A DNA stretch of 64,000 bases from Erythrobacter sp. QSSC1-22B (GCF_001678665.1 NZ_LZRP01000001.1:248001-312000), one strand, 5' to 3'; positions 26,802 through 36,893 are shown, counted from the stretch's first letter. Program-made: numbers and translations. The notes: generated from the sequence alone by a model not told the origin.

Positions 26802-28035
26802 AACGCAACACCTGCACCGGATCGGTCCCCGAGGCCTTGAGCGCCGGGTAGAGCGTGGCGAGGAAGCTGAGCCCCAATGCCAGCAGCACGATCATCGCGA
26901 TCTCGACCGGGTCCGCCTGCGCGGGCAAAGTCGAAAGGAAGCGCACCTCCGGGTCCCACAGGTCCTGCCCGGTTACCAGTCCGATGAACTCGACGATCGG
27001 CTGGCGGAAATAGAGCACGATCGTGCCGAGGATCAGCCCGGCGACCGTGCCGATTGCGCCGACGGTAAAGCCGGTGGTGACGAATATCTTGAGCAGACTT
27101 CGCCGCGTCGCCCCCATTGTGCGCATGATCGCGATGTCGCGGGTCTTGGCGCGCACCAGCATCACCAGGCTGGAGAGAATGTTGAATGCGGCCACCAGCA
27201 CCATGAAACTGAGCGCAAAGGCCATCGCCACGCGCTCGACCTGAAGGGCTTCGAACAAAGTGGAATTGATCGTCTTCCAGTCGGAGACCACCGCCCTGCC
27301 CGCGACTGCTTCCGCCACCGGTTGGAGGATTTGCCCGACATTGTCAGGGTCGTCGACCGTCACCTCGATCATGCTCACGATATCGCCCAGCAGCAGCAGC
27401 GTCTGGGCATCCGCCATCGGCATGATGACGAAGGCCTGGTCGTATTCGTAAATACCCACCTCGAAGATCGCGGAGACGGTGTAGCCGACCTGTCGTGGCA
27501 CGGTCCCGAATGGAGTCGAGCGACCCTGCGGGTTGATGATCGTGATGGTGTCGCCCACCCGCGCGCCGATGTTCTGCGCCAGCCGCACGCCGATCGCGAC
27601 ATTGCTGGCGCCGGCGCGCAACGCGCTGATATCGCCGCTCACCACATTGGGGGTCATCCCCTGAATGTCCTCGGCGGTGTTGCCGCGCACCAGCACCGCC
27701 TCGACCCGGCCGTTGAAGCTGGTCAACAGCGGCTGCTCGATCAGCGGCGAGGCATCGACGACGCCAGGGGTCGAGCGCACTTTCTCGAGGATATCCTCCC
27801 AATCGTCCATCCGCCCGCCATAGGCCTGGACGATGGCATGGCCGTTGAGCCCGACGATCTTGTCGAGCAGTTCGGCGCGAAACCCGTTCATCACGCTCAT
27901 CACGATGACCAGCATCGCGACCGACAGCATCACCACACCCACCGAAATCCCGGCGACGAGCGCAATGAAGGCCTCGCTCTTGCCGGGCAGCAAATAGCGT
28001 TTGGCGATGGTCCATTCGAAGGGAGAAAGCAGCAA
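26794..28035 (-). CDS. lolC: Lipoprotein-releasing ABC transporter permease, LolC/LolE family
   Basis: A 413-residue inner-membrane permease with the FtsX-type layout: a first membrane helix ([27 protein letters not shown]), a periplasmic domain of about 210 residues, then three membrane helices at the C-terminus. The N-terminal [16 protein letters not shown] is characteristic of LolC/E. The start is TTG 28035; no better start is near. With a single permease gene the complex may use one homodimer (LolF-type) or find its partner elsewhere. It is divergent from purF across 215 bp. Confidence 0.92.
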   Translation of the reverse strand: MLLSPFEWTIAKRYLLPGKSEAFIALVAGISVGVVMLSVAMLVIVMSVMNGFRAELLDKIVGLNGHAIVQAYGGRMDDWEDILEKVRSTPGVVDASPLIEQPLLTSFNGRVEAVLVRGNTAEDIQGMTPNVVSGDISALRAGASNVAIGVRLAQNIGARVGDTITIINPQGRSTPFGTVPRQVGYTVSAIFEVGIYEYDQAFVIMPMADAQTLLLLGDIVSMIEVTVDDPDNVGQILQPVAEAVAGRAVVSDWKTINSTLFEALQVERVAMAFALSFMVLVAAFNILSSLVMLVRAKTRDIAIMRTMGATRRSLLKIFVTTGFTVGAIGTVAGLILGTIVLYFRQPIVEFIGLVTGQDLWDPEVRFLSTLPAQADPVEIAMIVLLALGLSFLATLYPALKASGTDPVQVLRYE

Positions 28036-28250
28036 GATCGGGGTTTCGCCAGGCGGTTGCAGGAGAGCAGCGCTCTAGGCAGGCTTTGCTTTCGCTGCAA
28101 TGAAATCCCGGTGGTTTCCGCATTCGCTCGCGCGTCGCGGCGTCCGGGTGGATCATGCACGACCCATCGCGCTAGCCTTGTAATCGGAGCGTAATATCGC
28201 CATTGGACCTGCGAGCGGACGGCCCGGCGGCCACCCCATATAGGCGAGCG

Positions 28251-29723
28251 ATGAACCTCACCCATCCCTTCCACGATGCGGACGGCGACAAGCTGCGCGA
28301 AGAGTGCGGCGTGTTCGGCGCCATCAATGCCACCGATGCCTCCGCGGCAACGGCGCTGGGCCTCCACGCGCTGCAGCACCGCGGACAGGAGGCGGTCGGG
28401 ATCACCTCCTTCGACGGACAGGAATTCTACAGCCGCCGGGGCCTTGGCCATGTGGCGGACAATTTCTCCGGACAGGACGCGATCGCCGAACTGCCGGGGA
28501 TGATGGCCGCGGGGCATGTCCGCTATTCCACCACCGGCGGCGCCGGTCTGCGCAACGTCCAGCCGCTCTATGCCGATCTGGCGGGCGGCGGTTTTGCGGT
28601 GGCGCACAATGGCAATATCTCCAACGCCGGGACCTTGCGCGAGGATCTGGTGCGCCGCGGGTCGATCTTCCAGTCGACCAGCGACACCGAGGTGATCATT
28701 CACCTCGTCGCCACCAGCCGCTATCCCACCATTACCGACCGGCTGATCGATGCGCTGCGGCTGCTCGAGGGTGCCTATGCGCTCGTCGTCATGACCCCGG
28801 CCGGGATGATCGCCTGCCGCGACCCGCTGGGTATCCGCCCACTGGTGATGGGCCGGATCGGCGACGCCACGGTGTTTGCCAGCGAAAGCGTCGCCTTCGA
28901 CGTGATGGGCGCCGAACTGGTGCGCGAGGTCGAACCGGGCGAGCTGATCAAGGTGGATTTCGACGGCAATGTCGATTCGCTCCACCCCTTCGGCAACCAT
29001 TCGCCGCGCCCCTGCATCTTCGAGCATGTCTATTTCAGCCGCCCCGACAGCATCTTTGCCGGGCGCAGCGTCTACGAGGCGCGCAAGGCGATTGGCGCGC
29101 AGCTGGCGGTGGAAAGCCCCTGTGAGGCCGATCTGGTGGTGCCCGTCCCCGACAGCGGCGTCCCCGCGGCGATCGGCTATGCCCAGCAATCGGGGGTGCC
29201 GTTCGAACTGGGGATCATCCGTTCGCATTATGTCGGGCGGACCTTTATCCAGCCGTCGGATGGCGCGCGTCACGCCGGGGTCAAGCGCAAGCACAACGCC
29301 AATCGCGCGCTCGTGGCGGGTAAACGCATCGTGCTGATCGACGATTCGATCGTGCGTGGCACCACCAGCCTCTCGATCGTCGAGATGATGCGCGATGCCG
29401 GCGCCACCGAAGTGCATTTCCGCGTCGCCAGCCCGCCCACCGCGCACAGCTGTTTCTACGGCGTGGATACGCCAGAACGCTCCAAGCTGCTGGCCGCGCG
29501 GATGGATCTGGAACCGATGCGTCAATTCATCAAGGCCGACAGCCTCGCCTTCGTCTCGATCGACGGGCTCTATCGCGCCGTCGGCGACAAACCGCGCGAC
29601 TCGGCCTGCCCGCAATTCTGCGACGCCTGCTTCACCGGCGACTATCCCACCTCGCTGACCGATATCGCCCGGCGCGACGATGCGCAGGGCCAGCTCTCGC
29701 TGCCGGTCGGAAAGGTCGCGTAA
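28251..29723 (+). CDS. purF: Amidophosphoribosyltransferase
   Basis: A 490-residue enzyme that makes phosphoribosylamine from PRPP and glutamine, the first step of purine synthesis. An 18-residue propeptide precedes the N-terminal nucleophile Cys19 (EECGVFGA). The glutaminase domain shows LQHRGQEAVGI and GHVRYSTTGG. The PRPP site is VLIDDSIVRGTT. Cysteines near the C-terminus (CPQFCDACFTGDYP) resemble the [4Fe-4S]-containing class. ATG 28251 fits the propeptide; the longer open frame upstream has no family similarity. The next gene overlaps its stop by one base. Confidence 0.97.
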   Translation: MNLTHPFHDADGDKLREECGVFGAINATDASAATALGLHALQHRGQEAVGITSFDGQEFYSRRGLGHVADNFSGQDAIAELPGMMAAGHVRYSTTGGAGLRNVQPLYADLAGGGFAVAHNGNISNAGTLREDLVRRGSIFQSTSDTEVIIHLVATSRYPTITDRLIDALRLLEGAYALVVMTPAGMIACRDPLGIRPLVMGRIGDATVFASESVAFDVMGAELVREVEPGELIKVDFDGNVDSLHPFGNHSPRPCIFEHVYFSRPDSIFAGRSVYEARKAIGAQLAVESPCEADLVVPVPDSGVPAAIGYAQQSGVPFELGIIRSHYVGRTFIQPSDGARHAGVKRKHNANRALVAGKRIVLIDDSIVRGTTSLSIVEMMRDAGATEVHFRVASPPTAHSCFYGVDTPERSKLLAARMDLEPMRQFIKADSLAFVSIDGLYRAVGDKPRDSACPQFCDACFTGDYPTSLTDIARRDDAQGQLSLPVGKVA

Positions 29724-30448
29724 TGACGGAACAGGCGAAACCGCTTGCGGGAAAAACTGCGCTCGTAACCGGCGCGAGCAAGGGCATCGGCGCCGCGACC
29801 GCCTTGGCGCTGGCCGAGGCCGGCGCTCATGTCGTGCTGACGGGGCGCGACGTCCGTTCGCTCGAGCAGGTCGAGGATCGCATCCACGCGGTCGGCGGCA
29901 GCGCGACCATCGCCCCGGTCGATTTCGAGGAGAACGACGGGATCGCCCGCCTCGCGCAGGCGATCTCCGGGCGCTGGGACGTGCTCGACATCCTCGTCAT
30001 CTCCGCCGCCTTCCTGCCCACGCTGAGCCCGGTCACACAGATCGATCGCAAGGAATTCGGCAGGGCAGTGACGGTCAACATCCTCGCCACCCAGGCGCTG
30101 CTCGCGGCGTTCGATCCGCTGCTCAAGCGCGCCGAGGCAGGCCGCGTCATCGGGCTGACCAGCAGCGTCGGCGCCGATCCGCGCGCCTATTGGTCGGCCT
30201 ATGGCTCGACCAAGGCGGCGTTCGACAATCTGCTCGAATCCTACGCCCGCGAGGTCGAGAAGATCGGCAATATCCGCGTCGCCATCCTCGATCCCGGCGC
30301 CACCCGCACCAGCATGCGCGCCAAGGCCTATCCCGGCGAGGACCCCAAAACCGTCAAGGAGCCAGGCGTGGTCTCCGCCCGGATCGTCGAGCTGGTGGTT
30401 AATGGCTACGAGACCGCACACCGAGAGCGCGTGGCGGAGCCCGGTTAA
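29723..30448 (+). CDS. SDR-family oxidoreductase
   Basis: A 241-residue short-chain dehydrogenase. The cofactor motif is TGASKGIGAATA (about 17-28). The catalytic region is LTSSVGADPRAYWSAYGSTK, with Tyr and Lys as YxxxK. The N-A-G position reads VISAAFLP, a deviation from the usual NNAG. The start ATG 29723 overlaps the purF stop by one base (TAATG), so its translation is coupled to purF. Substrate unknown. Confidence 0.88.
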   Translation: MTEQAKPLAGKTALVTGASKGIGAATALALAEAGAHVVLTGRDVRSLEQVEDRIHAVGGSATIAPVDFEENDGIARLAQAISGRWDVLDILVISAAFLPTLSPVTQIDRKEFGRAVTVNILATQALLAAFDPLLKRAEAGRVIGLTSSVGADPRAYWSAYGSTKAAFDNLLESYAREVEKIGNIRVAILDPGATRTSMRAKAYPGEDPKTVKEPGVVSARIVELVVNGYETAHRERVAEPG

Positions 30449-30553
30449 CCAGCCGCGCTAGCGATTTGACAAGCAAGTTCCCCGACAAGTGACGGGCCTG
30501 GCGGGTGGACCGAATTCCGCCCACCAGCCCTTTCGGATCGAGGACGGGCGACC

Positions 30554-30892
30554 ATGACGACCAACGCCTTTGAGGACAGCTACCAGCGCGCCGCTCAGGA
30601 AGACCGCTGCGGCCCGCGCACCCGGCTGGCCATTCCCTCACAATTGCGCGCTTCGGGCGGGCGCGGTTTTCGCACCTTCGTGCAGGATTTGTCGATCTCG
30701 GGCTTTTCCGCCGCTGCGATCAACCGGATGCACGAAGGCCAATTGTGCTGGCTGACGATGCCCGGCTTGCAATCGATGCAGGCTCAGGTCGTCTGGTGGC
30801 AGGACTGCACCGTCGGCTGCGCCTTCACCGAGTTGCTCAGCCCGATCGTCCACGACGACATCATCGCGCGGTATCGCGGCGACGGGGGCTGA
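30554..30892 (+). CDS. PilZ domain protein
   Basis: A 112-residue single-domain PilZ protein, a likely cyclic-di-GMP receptor. Both binding motifs are visible: an Arg-rich RCGPRTR (about 18-24) and DLSISGFS (about 45-52, the D/N-x-S-x-x-G motif). No output domain is attached, so it would act through a partner. The start is ATG 30554, 105 bp after the SDR gene. The gap holds an imperfect hairpin around 30500-30530. Confidence 0.9.
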   Translation: MTTNAFEDSYQRAAQEDRCGPRTRLAIPSQLRASGGRGFRTFVQDLSISGFSAAAINRMHEGQLCWLTMPGLQSMQAQVVWWQDCTVGCAFTELLSPIVHDDIIARYRGDGG

Positions 30893-30913
30893 CCCCGCCG
30901 CCGCATTTCCAGC

Positions 30914-32116
30914 CTATTCGAGTGCTGCCAGCTTGGCGGTGATCCCGAGCCACCGGCGCCGCAGATCGCCGCTGCTCGCGGTCGGCCAATTGCTGACGAT
31001 CGCGACCACGATGTCCTTTTCGGGCACCAGCGTGATCGACTGGCCGAAAATCCCCTGCGCGCCGAAATTGCCGCCGGGATAGGTCCACCACTGATAGCCA
31101 TAGCCGAAGCCCTGCCCGCCGAAATCGACCTGCTGCGCGCCCGCCTCGCCGAACCAGCCGACCGGCACGACGTCGCCGCCGCCCTCGAGCGCAAACTGGC
31201 CGAAGCGCGCGTAATCCGCCAGCCGCAGCGACAGGCAGCAGCCGCCGACATTGCCACCGCGCGGATCGGTCATCCAGAACATGTCGCCCTCGAAGCCCGC
31301 GGCATCGACGATGTTCTCCTTGGCATAGCCCGCCAGCGACATGCCGACCGCGTTCTCGACCAGCAGGCCAAGCAGATTGGTCTCGCCGGTCTTGTAGACC
31401 CATTTCTCGCCCGGAGGCGCTTCGCGCGGCAATGCGCGCATCTGCGCGACGATGGCATCTGGCCCATGTTCGAGGACGAAGCGATTGAGCTGCGCGACAT
31501 CGCTGGCAGGATCGCTGTAATCTTCGTTCCATGCGACGCCCGAGGTCATGGTGGCGAGTTGGCGGACCGAGACCTCGTCATAGGCCGAGCCGACCAGCCC
31601 GGGCACATATTGCGTCACCGGATCGTCGAGGCTGGCGATATGGCCGTCGCGCAAGGCGGCGCCGAGCAGGGTCGAGGTGAAGCTTTTCGCCACCGAGAAG
31701 CTGGTCCAGCGCTGCTCGGGTCCGAAGCCGGGGGCATAGTCCGCGAAGCGGACCGCCCCGGCCTGGAGCACCATCACCCCGACCGCACCGGTGCCTTCCA
31801 TCGCGCTGCGAATTTCGGTGGCGAGGCCCGCGGGCAAGGCCGCGCCCGTGGGCAGCGCGCGCGGGCTCGGATCGGCAGCGACTTCGTGGCCAGCGAACCA
31901 GCTCTCCATATCGCGGAAGCGCGCCAGCCGCGTCGCATCGTCCCAGAACAGCACCTGCAGTTCATCGGGCGCAGGCGTGATCGCGGGCAGCCGCATCACC
32001 GCCGCATCGCCCGAGGGAAGCATGGCGCCCTCGGCGGGCCGCGAACCCGTGTCCACCGTCGCGCAGGAAGCCAGCAGCAATGCCGCCAACCCGCTCGAAA
32101 TCATCCGTTTCCTCAT
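30914..32116 (-). CDS. Serine hydrolase lipoprotein, class C beta-lactamase-like
   Basis: A 400-residue periplasmic lipoprotein; the signal peptide ends in the lipobox LLLASC (about residue 18). The serine-hydrolase fold of the class C/esterase type shows S-x-x-K as SFSVAKSFTS, and the second Tyr motif as YKTGETN, with a late GIFGQSI stretch. Substrates in this family range from esters to peptides and the real one is not known. The start ATG 32116 overlaps the CFA-synthase-like gene's TGA (ATGA). It is the last gene of a long leftward run. Confidence 0.85.
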   Translation of the reverse strand: MRKRMISSGLAALLLASCATVDTGSRPAEGAMLPSGDAAVMRLPAITPAPDELQVLFWDDATRLARFRDMESWFAGHEVAADPSPRALPTGAALPAGLATEIRSAMEGTGAVGVMVLQAGAVRFADYAPGFGPEQRWTSFSVAKSFTSTLLGAALRDGHIASLDDPVTQYVPGLVGSAYDEVSVRQLATMTSGVAWNEDYSDPASDVAQLNRFVLEHGPDAIVAQMRALPREAPPGEKWVYKTGETNLLGLLVENAVGMSLAGYAKENIVDAAGFEGDMFWMTDPRGGNVGGCCLSLRLADYARFGQFALEGGGDVVPVGWFGEAGAQQVDFGGQGFGYGYQWWTYPGGNFGAQGIFGQSITLVPEKDIVVAIVSNWPTASSGDLRRRWLGITAKLAALE

Positions 32117-33420
32117 CGACTCTCTCCCTCGTTATCGTTGATCAAAGTAACCTGATGGACATCGATCCCGCCCCCGCGGAACCCGCCCTCGCAATACATC
32201 AGATAATAGCGCCACAGAGCGACGAAGCCCGGGTCGAACCCGGGCGGCAGGCGGTGCTCAGCGACGGCGCGATCGAAATTTGCGCGCCAGAGCCTGAGCG
32301 TCTCGGCGTATTGCTGTCCGAAATCGCTCTGGTCGGTCCAGCGCAGCCCGCGCTGCTCCGCCAGCCTCTGGAACTCGCTGGTGCGGATCAGCAGACCGCC
32401 GGGAAAGATATAGGCCTGGATGAAATCGGCGCTGGCGGCGTAGGCGTCGAACAGATCGTCGCGCATCGCGATATACTGGATGGCGGCGCGCCCGCCGGGT
32501 TTCAGATTGCGCGCGAGACAATCCATGAAGGTCGGCCAGTATTCGCGGCCCAATGCCTCGACCATCTCGACGCTCACCACCGCGTCGTAGCACCCGTCGG
32601 TGTCGCGGTAGTCCTGCAGCCGGAAATCGGCCCCATCCGGGTGGTGCGCCCGCGCCCAGTCGAGCTGCTCAGCCGAGAGACTGATCGCGGTCACATCAGC
32701 GCCACCGCGGGCAAGGTGGCCCGCCAGCCCGCCCCAGCCGCAGCCGATCTCGAGCACTTTTGCGGGTTTGCCCAGCCGCTGCTCGAGCGCGGTCCATTTG
32801 CGCCGCTGCGCCGCTTCGAGATCGCCATCGCTTGCGTCGATGGCCGAGGAATAGCTCATCGTCGGATCGAGCCACTGGGCGTAGAAATCATTGCCGAGAT
32901 CGTAATGCGCGGCGATATTCTTCTGCGCGCCGGCATGGGTGTTGCGGTTGACCAGATGCGCCAGCCGGAGCGCGTGGCGGAACGGCCCCTTGGCGCGGCC
33001 GGTGTCGCCCAGCCGCTCGGCATGCTGCATGAACAACGCGAACAGCGGCACCGGATCGGGGCTCCACCATTCGCCCGCTTCCCAGGCCTGATACCAGCCG
33101 ACCGACCCGTTGGAAGCCAGCCGCACCAGCGCGTTCCAGCTGCGCAGCTCGACCGTGCATTCGAACCCCGGCGCGCGCCCTCCCAGCAGCCGCGGCGTGC
33201 CGTCGGGCAACGTTCCGTGGATCGTGCCTTCGGTGATGGCGGCGTCGATCCGGGCGAGCAATTTTCCCAGCGCGGGCGCAGTCAGCCGAGCGAGCAGGCC
33301 GGGCTTGCGGGCGAAGCGCTGCGCACCCTCCAGCAGTCCTTGGCCGCGATCCTGGCCGCGGTCATGGCCAGGGTCGCTTCGGTGCGGTGCGCTGTGCTCG
33401 CTGATGGTCGGCATTTCCAT
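32113..33420 (-). CDS. Cyclopropane-fatty-acyl-phospholipid synthase-like methyltransferase
   Basis: A 435-residue SAM-dependent enzyme that adds a methylene group to unsaturated lipid chains. The SAM motif is VLEIGCGWGGLAGHLA. Family motifs include NIAAHYDLGNDFYAQWLDPTMSYS, VSVEMVEALGREYWP and the C-terminal LMYCEGGF with its Cys. The N-terminus carries a Gly/Gln/Arg-rich tail (HDRGQDRGQG). The start is ATG 33420. It lies 38 bp after the photolyase gene and overlaps the next gene by 4 bp. Membrane cyclopropanation is a stress response, which fits with the photolyase. Confidence 0.93.
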   Translation of the reverse strand: MEMPTISEHSAPHRSDPGHDRGQDRGQGLLEGAQRFARKPGLLARLTAPALGKLLARIDAAITEGTIHGTLPDGTPRLLGGRAPGFECTVELRSWNALVRLASNGSVGWYQAWEAGEWWSPDPVPLFALFMQHAERLGDTGRAKGPFRHALRLAHLVNRNTHAGAQKNIAAHYDLGNDFYAQWLDPTMSYSSAIDASDGDLEAAQRRKWTALEQRLGKPAKVLEIGCGWGGLAGHLARGGADVTAISLSAEQLDWARAHHPDGADFRLQDYRDTDGCYDAVVSVEMVEALGREYWPTFMDCLARNLKPGGRAAIQYIAMRDDLFDAYAASADFIQAYIFPGGLLIRTSEFQRLAEQRGLRWTDQSDFGQQYAETLRLWRANFDRAVAEHRLPPGFDPGFVALWRYYLMYCEGGFRGGGIDVHQVTLINDNEGESR

Positions 33421-33458
33421 TGCCGGGTCCTATCGCGCCGCGTGGCGCGACAGGCAAG

Positions 33459-34853
33459 CTACTCGCCCCGACTGTCCCGATATGCGTTGAGCGCCCGCTC
33501 GCGTGCGGCCTTGTGCTCGATGATCCGCGAAGGATACTTGCCGCGCTTCCCCTCGGGCGGATCGTGAATATCGGCGTCCGACAGATGCGCCAGTTCGGGG
33601 ACGAATTCGCGGATGTAATCGGCCGCCGCAAATTTCGCGCTCTGCGTCAGCGGCGCCATGATCCGCACGAACATGTTGCTGTCGACCCCGGTACCCGAGA
33701 TCCACTGCCAGTTGACGCCGTTGTTGCCGTAGTCGGCATCGACGAGGCAGTCCCAGTACCATTGCTCACCGTGCCGCCAGTCAATGAGCAGGTGCTTCAC
33801 CAGGAAGCTCGCCGCGATCATACGAACGCGGTTGTGCATCCAGCCGGTCTGCCACAACTGGCGCATCCCGGCATCGACGATCGGGTAGCCGGTGCGGCCC
33901 TGCTGCCAGGCGCGCAGATCGTCCTCGATGAGATGGCCGCGGTTGGGATTGCGCCAGACCTCGCCATAGCCCTCGCGATAGCCTGTGCGCCCATAATCGG
34001 GGAACTGGTCGATCACGTTCTGCGCATAGTCGCGCCAGATCAGCTCCTTGGCGAAGGTCTGCCAGCCCTGCCCGCGCCGACCCTTGAGCGCATGCCAGAC
34101 CTGCGCCGGGCTGATCTCACCCCAGTGAAGGTGCGGCGACAACCGGCTCGAACCATCGTTGGAGGGCAGGTTGCGCGCCTCGTCGTATTCCGCGACCCAA
34201 TCGCTCCATTGCGTCAGCCGTTCGTGCGCGGCGCTCTCGCCGACCTGCCAGAAGTCGCGGATCCCGCCCGCCCAATCCGGGTCGGTTGGCAAGAGGTCCC
34301 AGTCGGCCGGCGCGTCGCCCTCGGGCCACTCATCGGGAGCGCTTATGATATCTGGCTCGCCCAGCGTGTCGCGCGGCGGCATCCGCTCGAGCATCGACTT
34401 CGAGAACGGCGTGTAGATCTTGTAGGGATCGCCCGACCCGGTGGTCACCGCGCCGGGCGGGAGCAGGTAATTGCCGTCGTAGAGCCTGAGCGCGGCGTCC
34501 TCGCCCAGCGCGTCGCGCAATTCATCCTCGGCTTCCTTCCACCACGGTTCGTAATGGCGGATCGCATGGACGCACCGCGCGCCGGTCTGCGCCGCGATGG
34601 CGGCGAGTATCTGCGGCGCATCGCCGCGGCGCAGCACGATCTGCGAGTGGCGCGAGGCCAGGCTGCGCGAAAGGCTGTCGAGCGAGTGATGCAGCCAGAC
34701 CCGCGATGCCCCGCCATAGGCGTGATCGCCCGCGCGGTGGTCGTCGAGCACGAACACCGGTATCACCGGCCCGGCCTGCGCGGCGGCGTGCAGCGCGGGC
34801 TGGTCGGCGAGGCGCAGATCGCGCCGCAGCCAGACGATCTGCGGGGCGCTCAT
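33459..34853 (-). CDS. phrB: Deoxyribodipyrimidine photo-lyase
   Basis: A 464-residue flavoprotein that repairs UV cyclobutane dimers with blue light. The N-terminal antenna domain starts IVWLRRDLRLADQPAL. The C-terminal FAD-binding domain shows SRLSPHLHWGEISP, GYPIVDAGMRQLWQTGWMHN and DADYGNNGVNWQW. All three are complete. The start ATG 34853 overlaps the stop of the YdjM-like gene as ATGA, so the two are co-translated. It is the second gene of a leftward cluster that continues with the CFA-synthase-like gene. Confidence 0.96.
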   Translation of the reverse strand: MSAPQIVWLRRDLRLADQPALHAAAQAGPVIPVFVLDDHRAGDHAYGGASRVWLHHSLDSLSRSLASRHSQIVLRRGDAPQILAAIAAQTGARCVHAIRHYEPWWKEAEDELRDALGEDAALRLYDGNYLLPPGAVTTGSGDPYKIYTPFSKSMLERMPPRDTLGEPDIISAPDEWPEGDAPADWDLLPTDPDWAGGIRDFWQVGESAAHERLTQWSDWVAEYDEARNLPSNDGSSRLSPHLHWGEISPAQVWHALKGRRGQGWQTFAKELIWRDYAQNVIDQFPDYGRTGYREGYGEVWRNPNRGHLIEDDLRAWQQGRTGYPIVDAGMRQLWQTGWMHNRVRMIAASFLVKHLLIDWRHGEQWYWDCLVDADYGNNGVNWQWISGTGVDSNMFVRIMAPLTQSAKFAAADYIREFVPELAHLSDADIHDPPEGKRGKYPSRIIEHKAARERALNAYRDSRGE

Positions 34854-35773
34854 GGCGCGGTGCGAACCTGCGGGCAGGCCGCGGCGGGGATTTGCACCGA
34901 GAAACGGTCACCCGCCCTGGGATCGGAGAACCGCGCATCGCGCAGCCACAGCGTGCCATCCTCGCGCGGTTCGACGAAGGGCACGCGCGACCAGAACAGG
35001 AAGGCGTCGATGTCCCTGTTCTCGCGGCGGGCCTGCGTGAAATCGCAACCGTCGATCGGCACCCCGGCGAGCGTGCGCCGGTCGGTCATGTATAGCCCGT
35101 TGCCGCCCGAGATCATCTCGCGCGACAGCGAGAACAGCGGCGGCGGGCTGGCGATCACCACCTCGGTCCCGACCGGGCTGGCAACCAGTGCCGCCTCGGC
35201 GCGCGCGGTGATCCAGCCGTTGACCCCGATATAGAGCGCCGCCACGCTCAGCGCGATCCGCGCAGGGCGCCGCCATTCGCCGCCGCGCTTCTCACGCCGC
35301 AGCGAGAACCAGGTCGCAAACCCCATCAGCAGCCACAGCCAGATGTCGATGATGAACAGGACATCGCCATAATACCAGGTGCTCGAGAACGGTTCGAGCA
35401 GGCGGATCCCGTAGACGTTGAGCCAGTCGAGCGCCGGATGCGAGAGGCAGGCGATCAGGCTGAGCGCGTAGAGCCAGCCGAAATGCACCGGCAGGCGCGT
35501 ATCGGGCCGCTTGCCCCGCCCCGCCTGCCAGCGGTCGTACCAGTAGAGTCCGCCCGCAAGCAGCAGCGGCGGCAGCACCAGCGCAATCGGGCCGTGGGTG
35601 ATCCCGCGGCGGAAGCCGAGATGCTCGACCCCGTCGAGCCAGAAGAAGCACGCCGCGTCGATATCGGGGATATTCGCCCCGATGATCAGCGCCGGCATGG
35701 CGAGCCCGGTCTTGCGCTTGAGCCCCGCCTGCCCGATCAGCGCGCCGACGAGAGAATGAGTGAGGTTATCCAT
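34850..35773 (-). CDS. Membrane-bound metal-dependent hydrolase, YdjM family
   Basis: A 307-residue inner-membrane protein of the YdjM (DUF457-like) family, annotated as metal-dependent hydrolases; no reaction is established. Family hallmarks: DNLTHSLVGALIGQAG at the N-terminus, GANIPDIDA, RRGITHGP and CLSHPALDWLN, i.e. His and Asp residues lining a membrane site. About four to five hydrophobic segments are followed by a soluble C-terminal part. The start is ATG 35773, 12 bp after the korB stop. It overlaps phrB by 4 bp. Confidence 0.88.
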   Translation of the reverse strand: MDNLTHSLVGALIGQAGLKRKTGLAMPALIIGANIPDIDAACFFWLDGVEHLGFRRGITHGPIALVLPPLLLAGGLYWYDRWQAGRGKRPDTRLPVHFGWLYALSLIACLSHPALDWLNVYGIRLLEPFSSTWYYGDVLFIIDIWLWLLMGFATWFSLRREKRGGEWRRPARIALSVAALYIGVNGWITARAEAALVASPVGTEVVIASPPPLFSLSREMISGGNGLYMTDRRTLAGVPIDGCDFTQARRENRDIDAFLFWSRVPFVEPREDGTLWLRDARFSDPRAGDRFSVQIPAAACPQVRTAP

Positions 35774-35785
35774 ATGAAACCAAAC

Positions 35786-36820
35786 TCAGACCTGTTCGTC
35801 CTCCGCTGCATCCACGGTCCAGGTCTGCCCTGTCGCGAGCAGTTTCGCCAGGTCGGGCTGCTTGCCTTCGCTCGCCTGCGCGCGTTCGGCGATCACCGCG
35901 TCCTCGAAGGTCGGGCGTGGGTGGTCGTAGAGCACGCCCAGCGCCATCGGGAAGGGGCCGAACGGCATCTCGACCAGCATATGCGCCAGCGAGCGATTGC
36001 GAACGTCGTGGACCACCACGCCCGCCGCCTGCCAGTCGCCATCGGTCACATCGACCACCGTGAGCGCCAGATTCACCGCGTCGAGCGCCAGTCCCTTGGT
36101 CCCGCCGGCGAACAGCATCGGCTCGCCGTCTTCCAGCCACAACTGCCGGGCTTCGGCACCCTTGGGCGCGGCGAAATCGTCGAACACGTCCTTATTGTAG
36201 ACGATGCAGTTCTGGAAAATCTCGATGAAGGCGGCGCCCTTGTGGGCATGCGCCGCGATCAGCACTTCGGGCAGCTTTTTCGAGACGTCGAAGCCGCGCG
36301 CGACGAAGCGCGCGCCGCTGCCCAGCGCGAAGGCGGCGGGCTTGGCGGGATGGTCGTAGCTGCCCAGCGGGGTCGAGGGCGAACGCGTGCCCTCGCGGCT
36401 GGTGGGCGAGGCCTGGCCCTTGGTGAGGCCGTAGATCTCGTTGTTGAACAGCATGATCTGCATGTTCACATTGCGCCGCAGCACATGCATCATGTGGTTG
36501 CCGCCGATCGACAGCCCGTCGCCGTCGCCAGTCACCAGCCAGATATCGAGCTCCGGATTGGCGAGCTTGATCCCCGTCGCCACCGCCGGCGCGCGGCCAT
36601 GGATGGTGTGGAAGCCATAGCTCTCGATGTAATAAGGAAAGCGGCTCGAACAGCCGATGCCCGACACGAAAACCGTGTTCTTGGGATCGCAGCCCAACTG
36701 CGGCAGCGTGCGCTGGACCGCTTTCAGGATCGCATAATCGCCGCAACCGGGACACCAGCGGACCTCCTGGTCGGTTTCCCAGTCCTTCATGGTGGTGGTG
36801 ATGGGGGTCATGTCGTTCAT
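35786..36820 (-). CDS. korB: 2-oxoacid:ferredoxin oxidoreductase, beta subunit (KorB type)
   Basis: A 344-residue thiamine-diphosphate subunit of a 2-oxoglutarate (or other 2-oxoacid):ferredoxin oxidoreductase. The N-terminal cluster ligands are in RWCPGCGDY and SGIGCSSRFPYY. The ThDP-Mg site is GDGDGLSIGGNHMMH followed by LFNNEIYGLTKGQ. It pairs with korA, 73 bp upstream. The start is ATG 36820. The reaction releases CO2 and reduces ferredoxin; the direction in vivo is not decidable. Confidence 0.94.
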   Translation of the reverse strand: MNDMTPITTTMKDWETDQEVRWCPGCGDYAILKAVQRTLPQLGCDPKNTVFVSGIGCSSRFPYYIESYGFHTIHGRAPAVATGIKLANPELDIWLVTGDGDGLSIGGNHMMHVLRRNVNMQIMLFNNEIYGLTKGQASPTSREGTRSPSTPLGSYDHPAKPAAFALGSGARFVARGFDVSKKLPEVLIAAHAHKGAAFIEIFQNCIVYNKDVFDDFAAPKGAEARQLWLEDGEPMLFAGGTKGLALDAVNLALTVVDVTDGDWQAAGVVVHDVRNRSLAHMLVEMPFGPFPMALGVLYDHPRPTFEDAVIAERAQASEGKQPDLAKLLATGQTWTVDAAEDEQV

Positions 36821-36893
36821 GATGTGGGTTCTTCAATTGCGATTGGGTTCGGTCCGACGACCGCGTCATCCGGGCGAACAGGAGCCGAGCTGC

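Noticed and set aside
30466-30494. Possible promoter with TTGACA before the PilZ gene
   Set aside because: A perfect -35-like TTGACA (30466-30471) but no acceptable -10 at 16-18 bp spacing.
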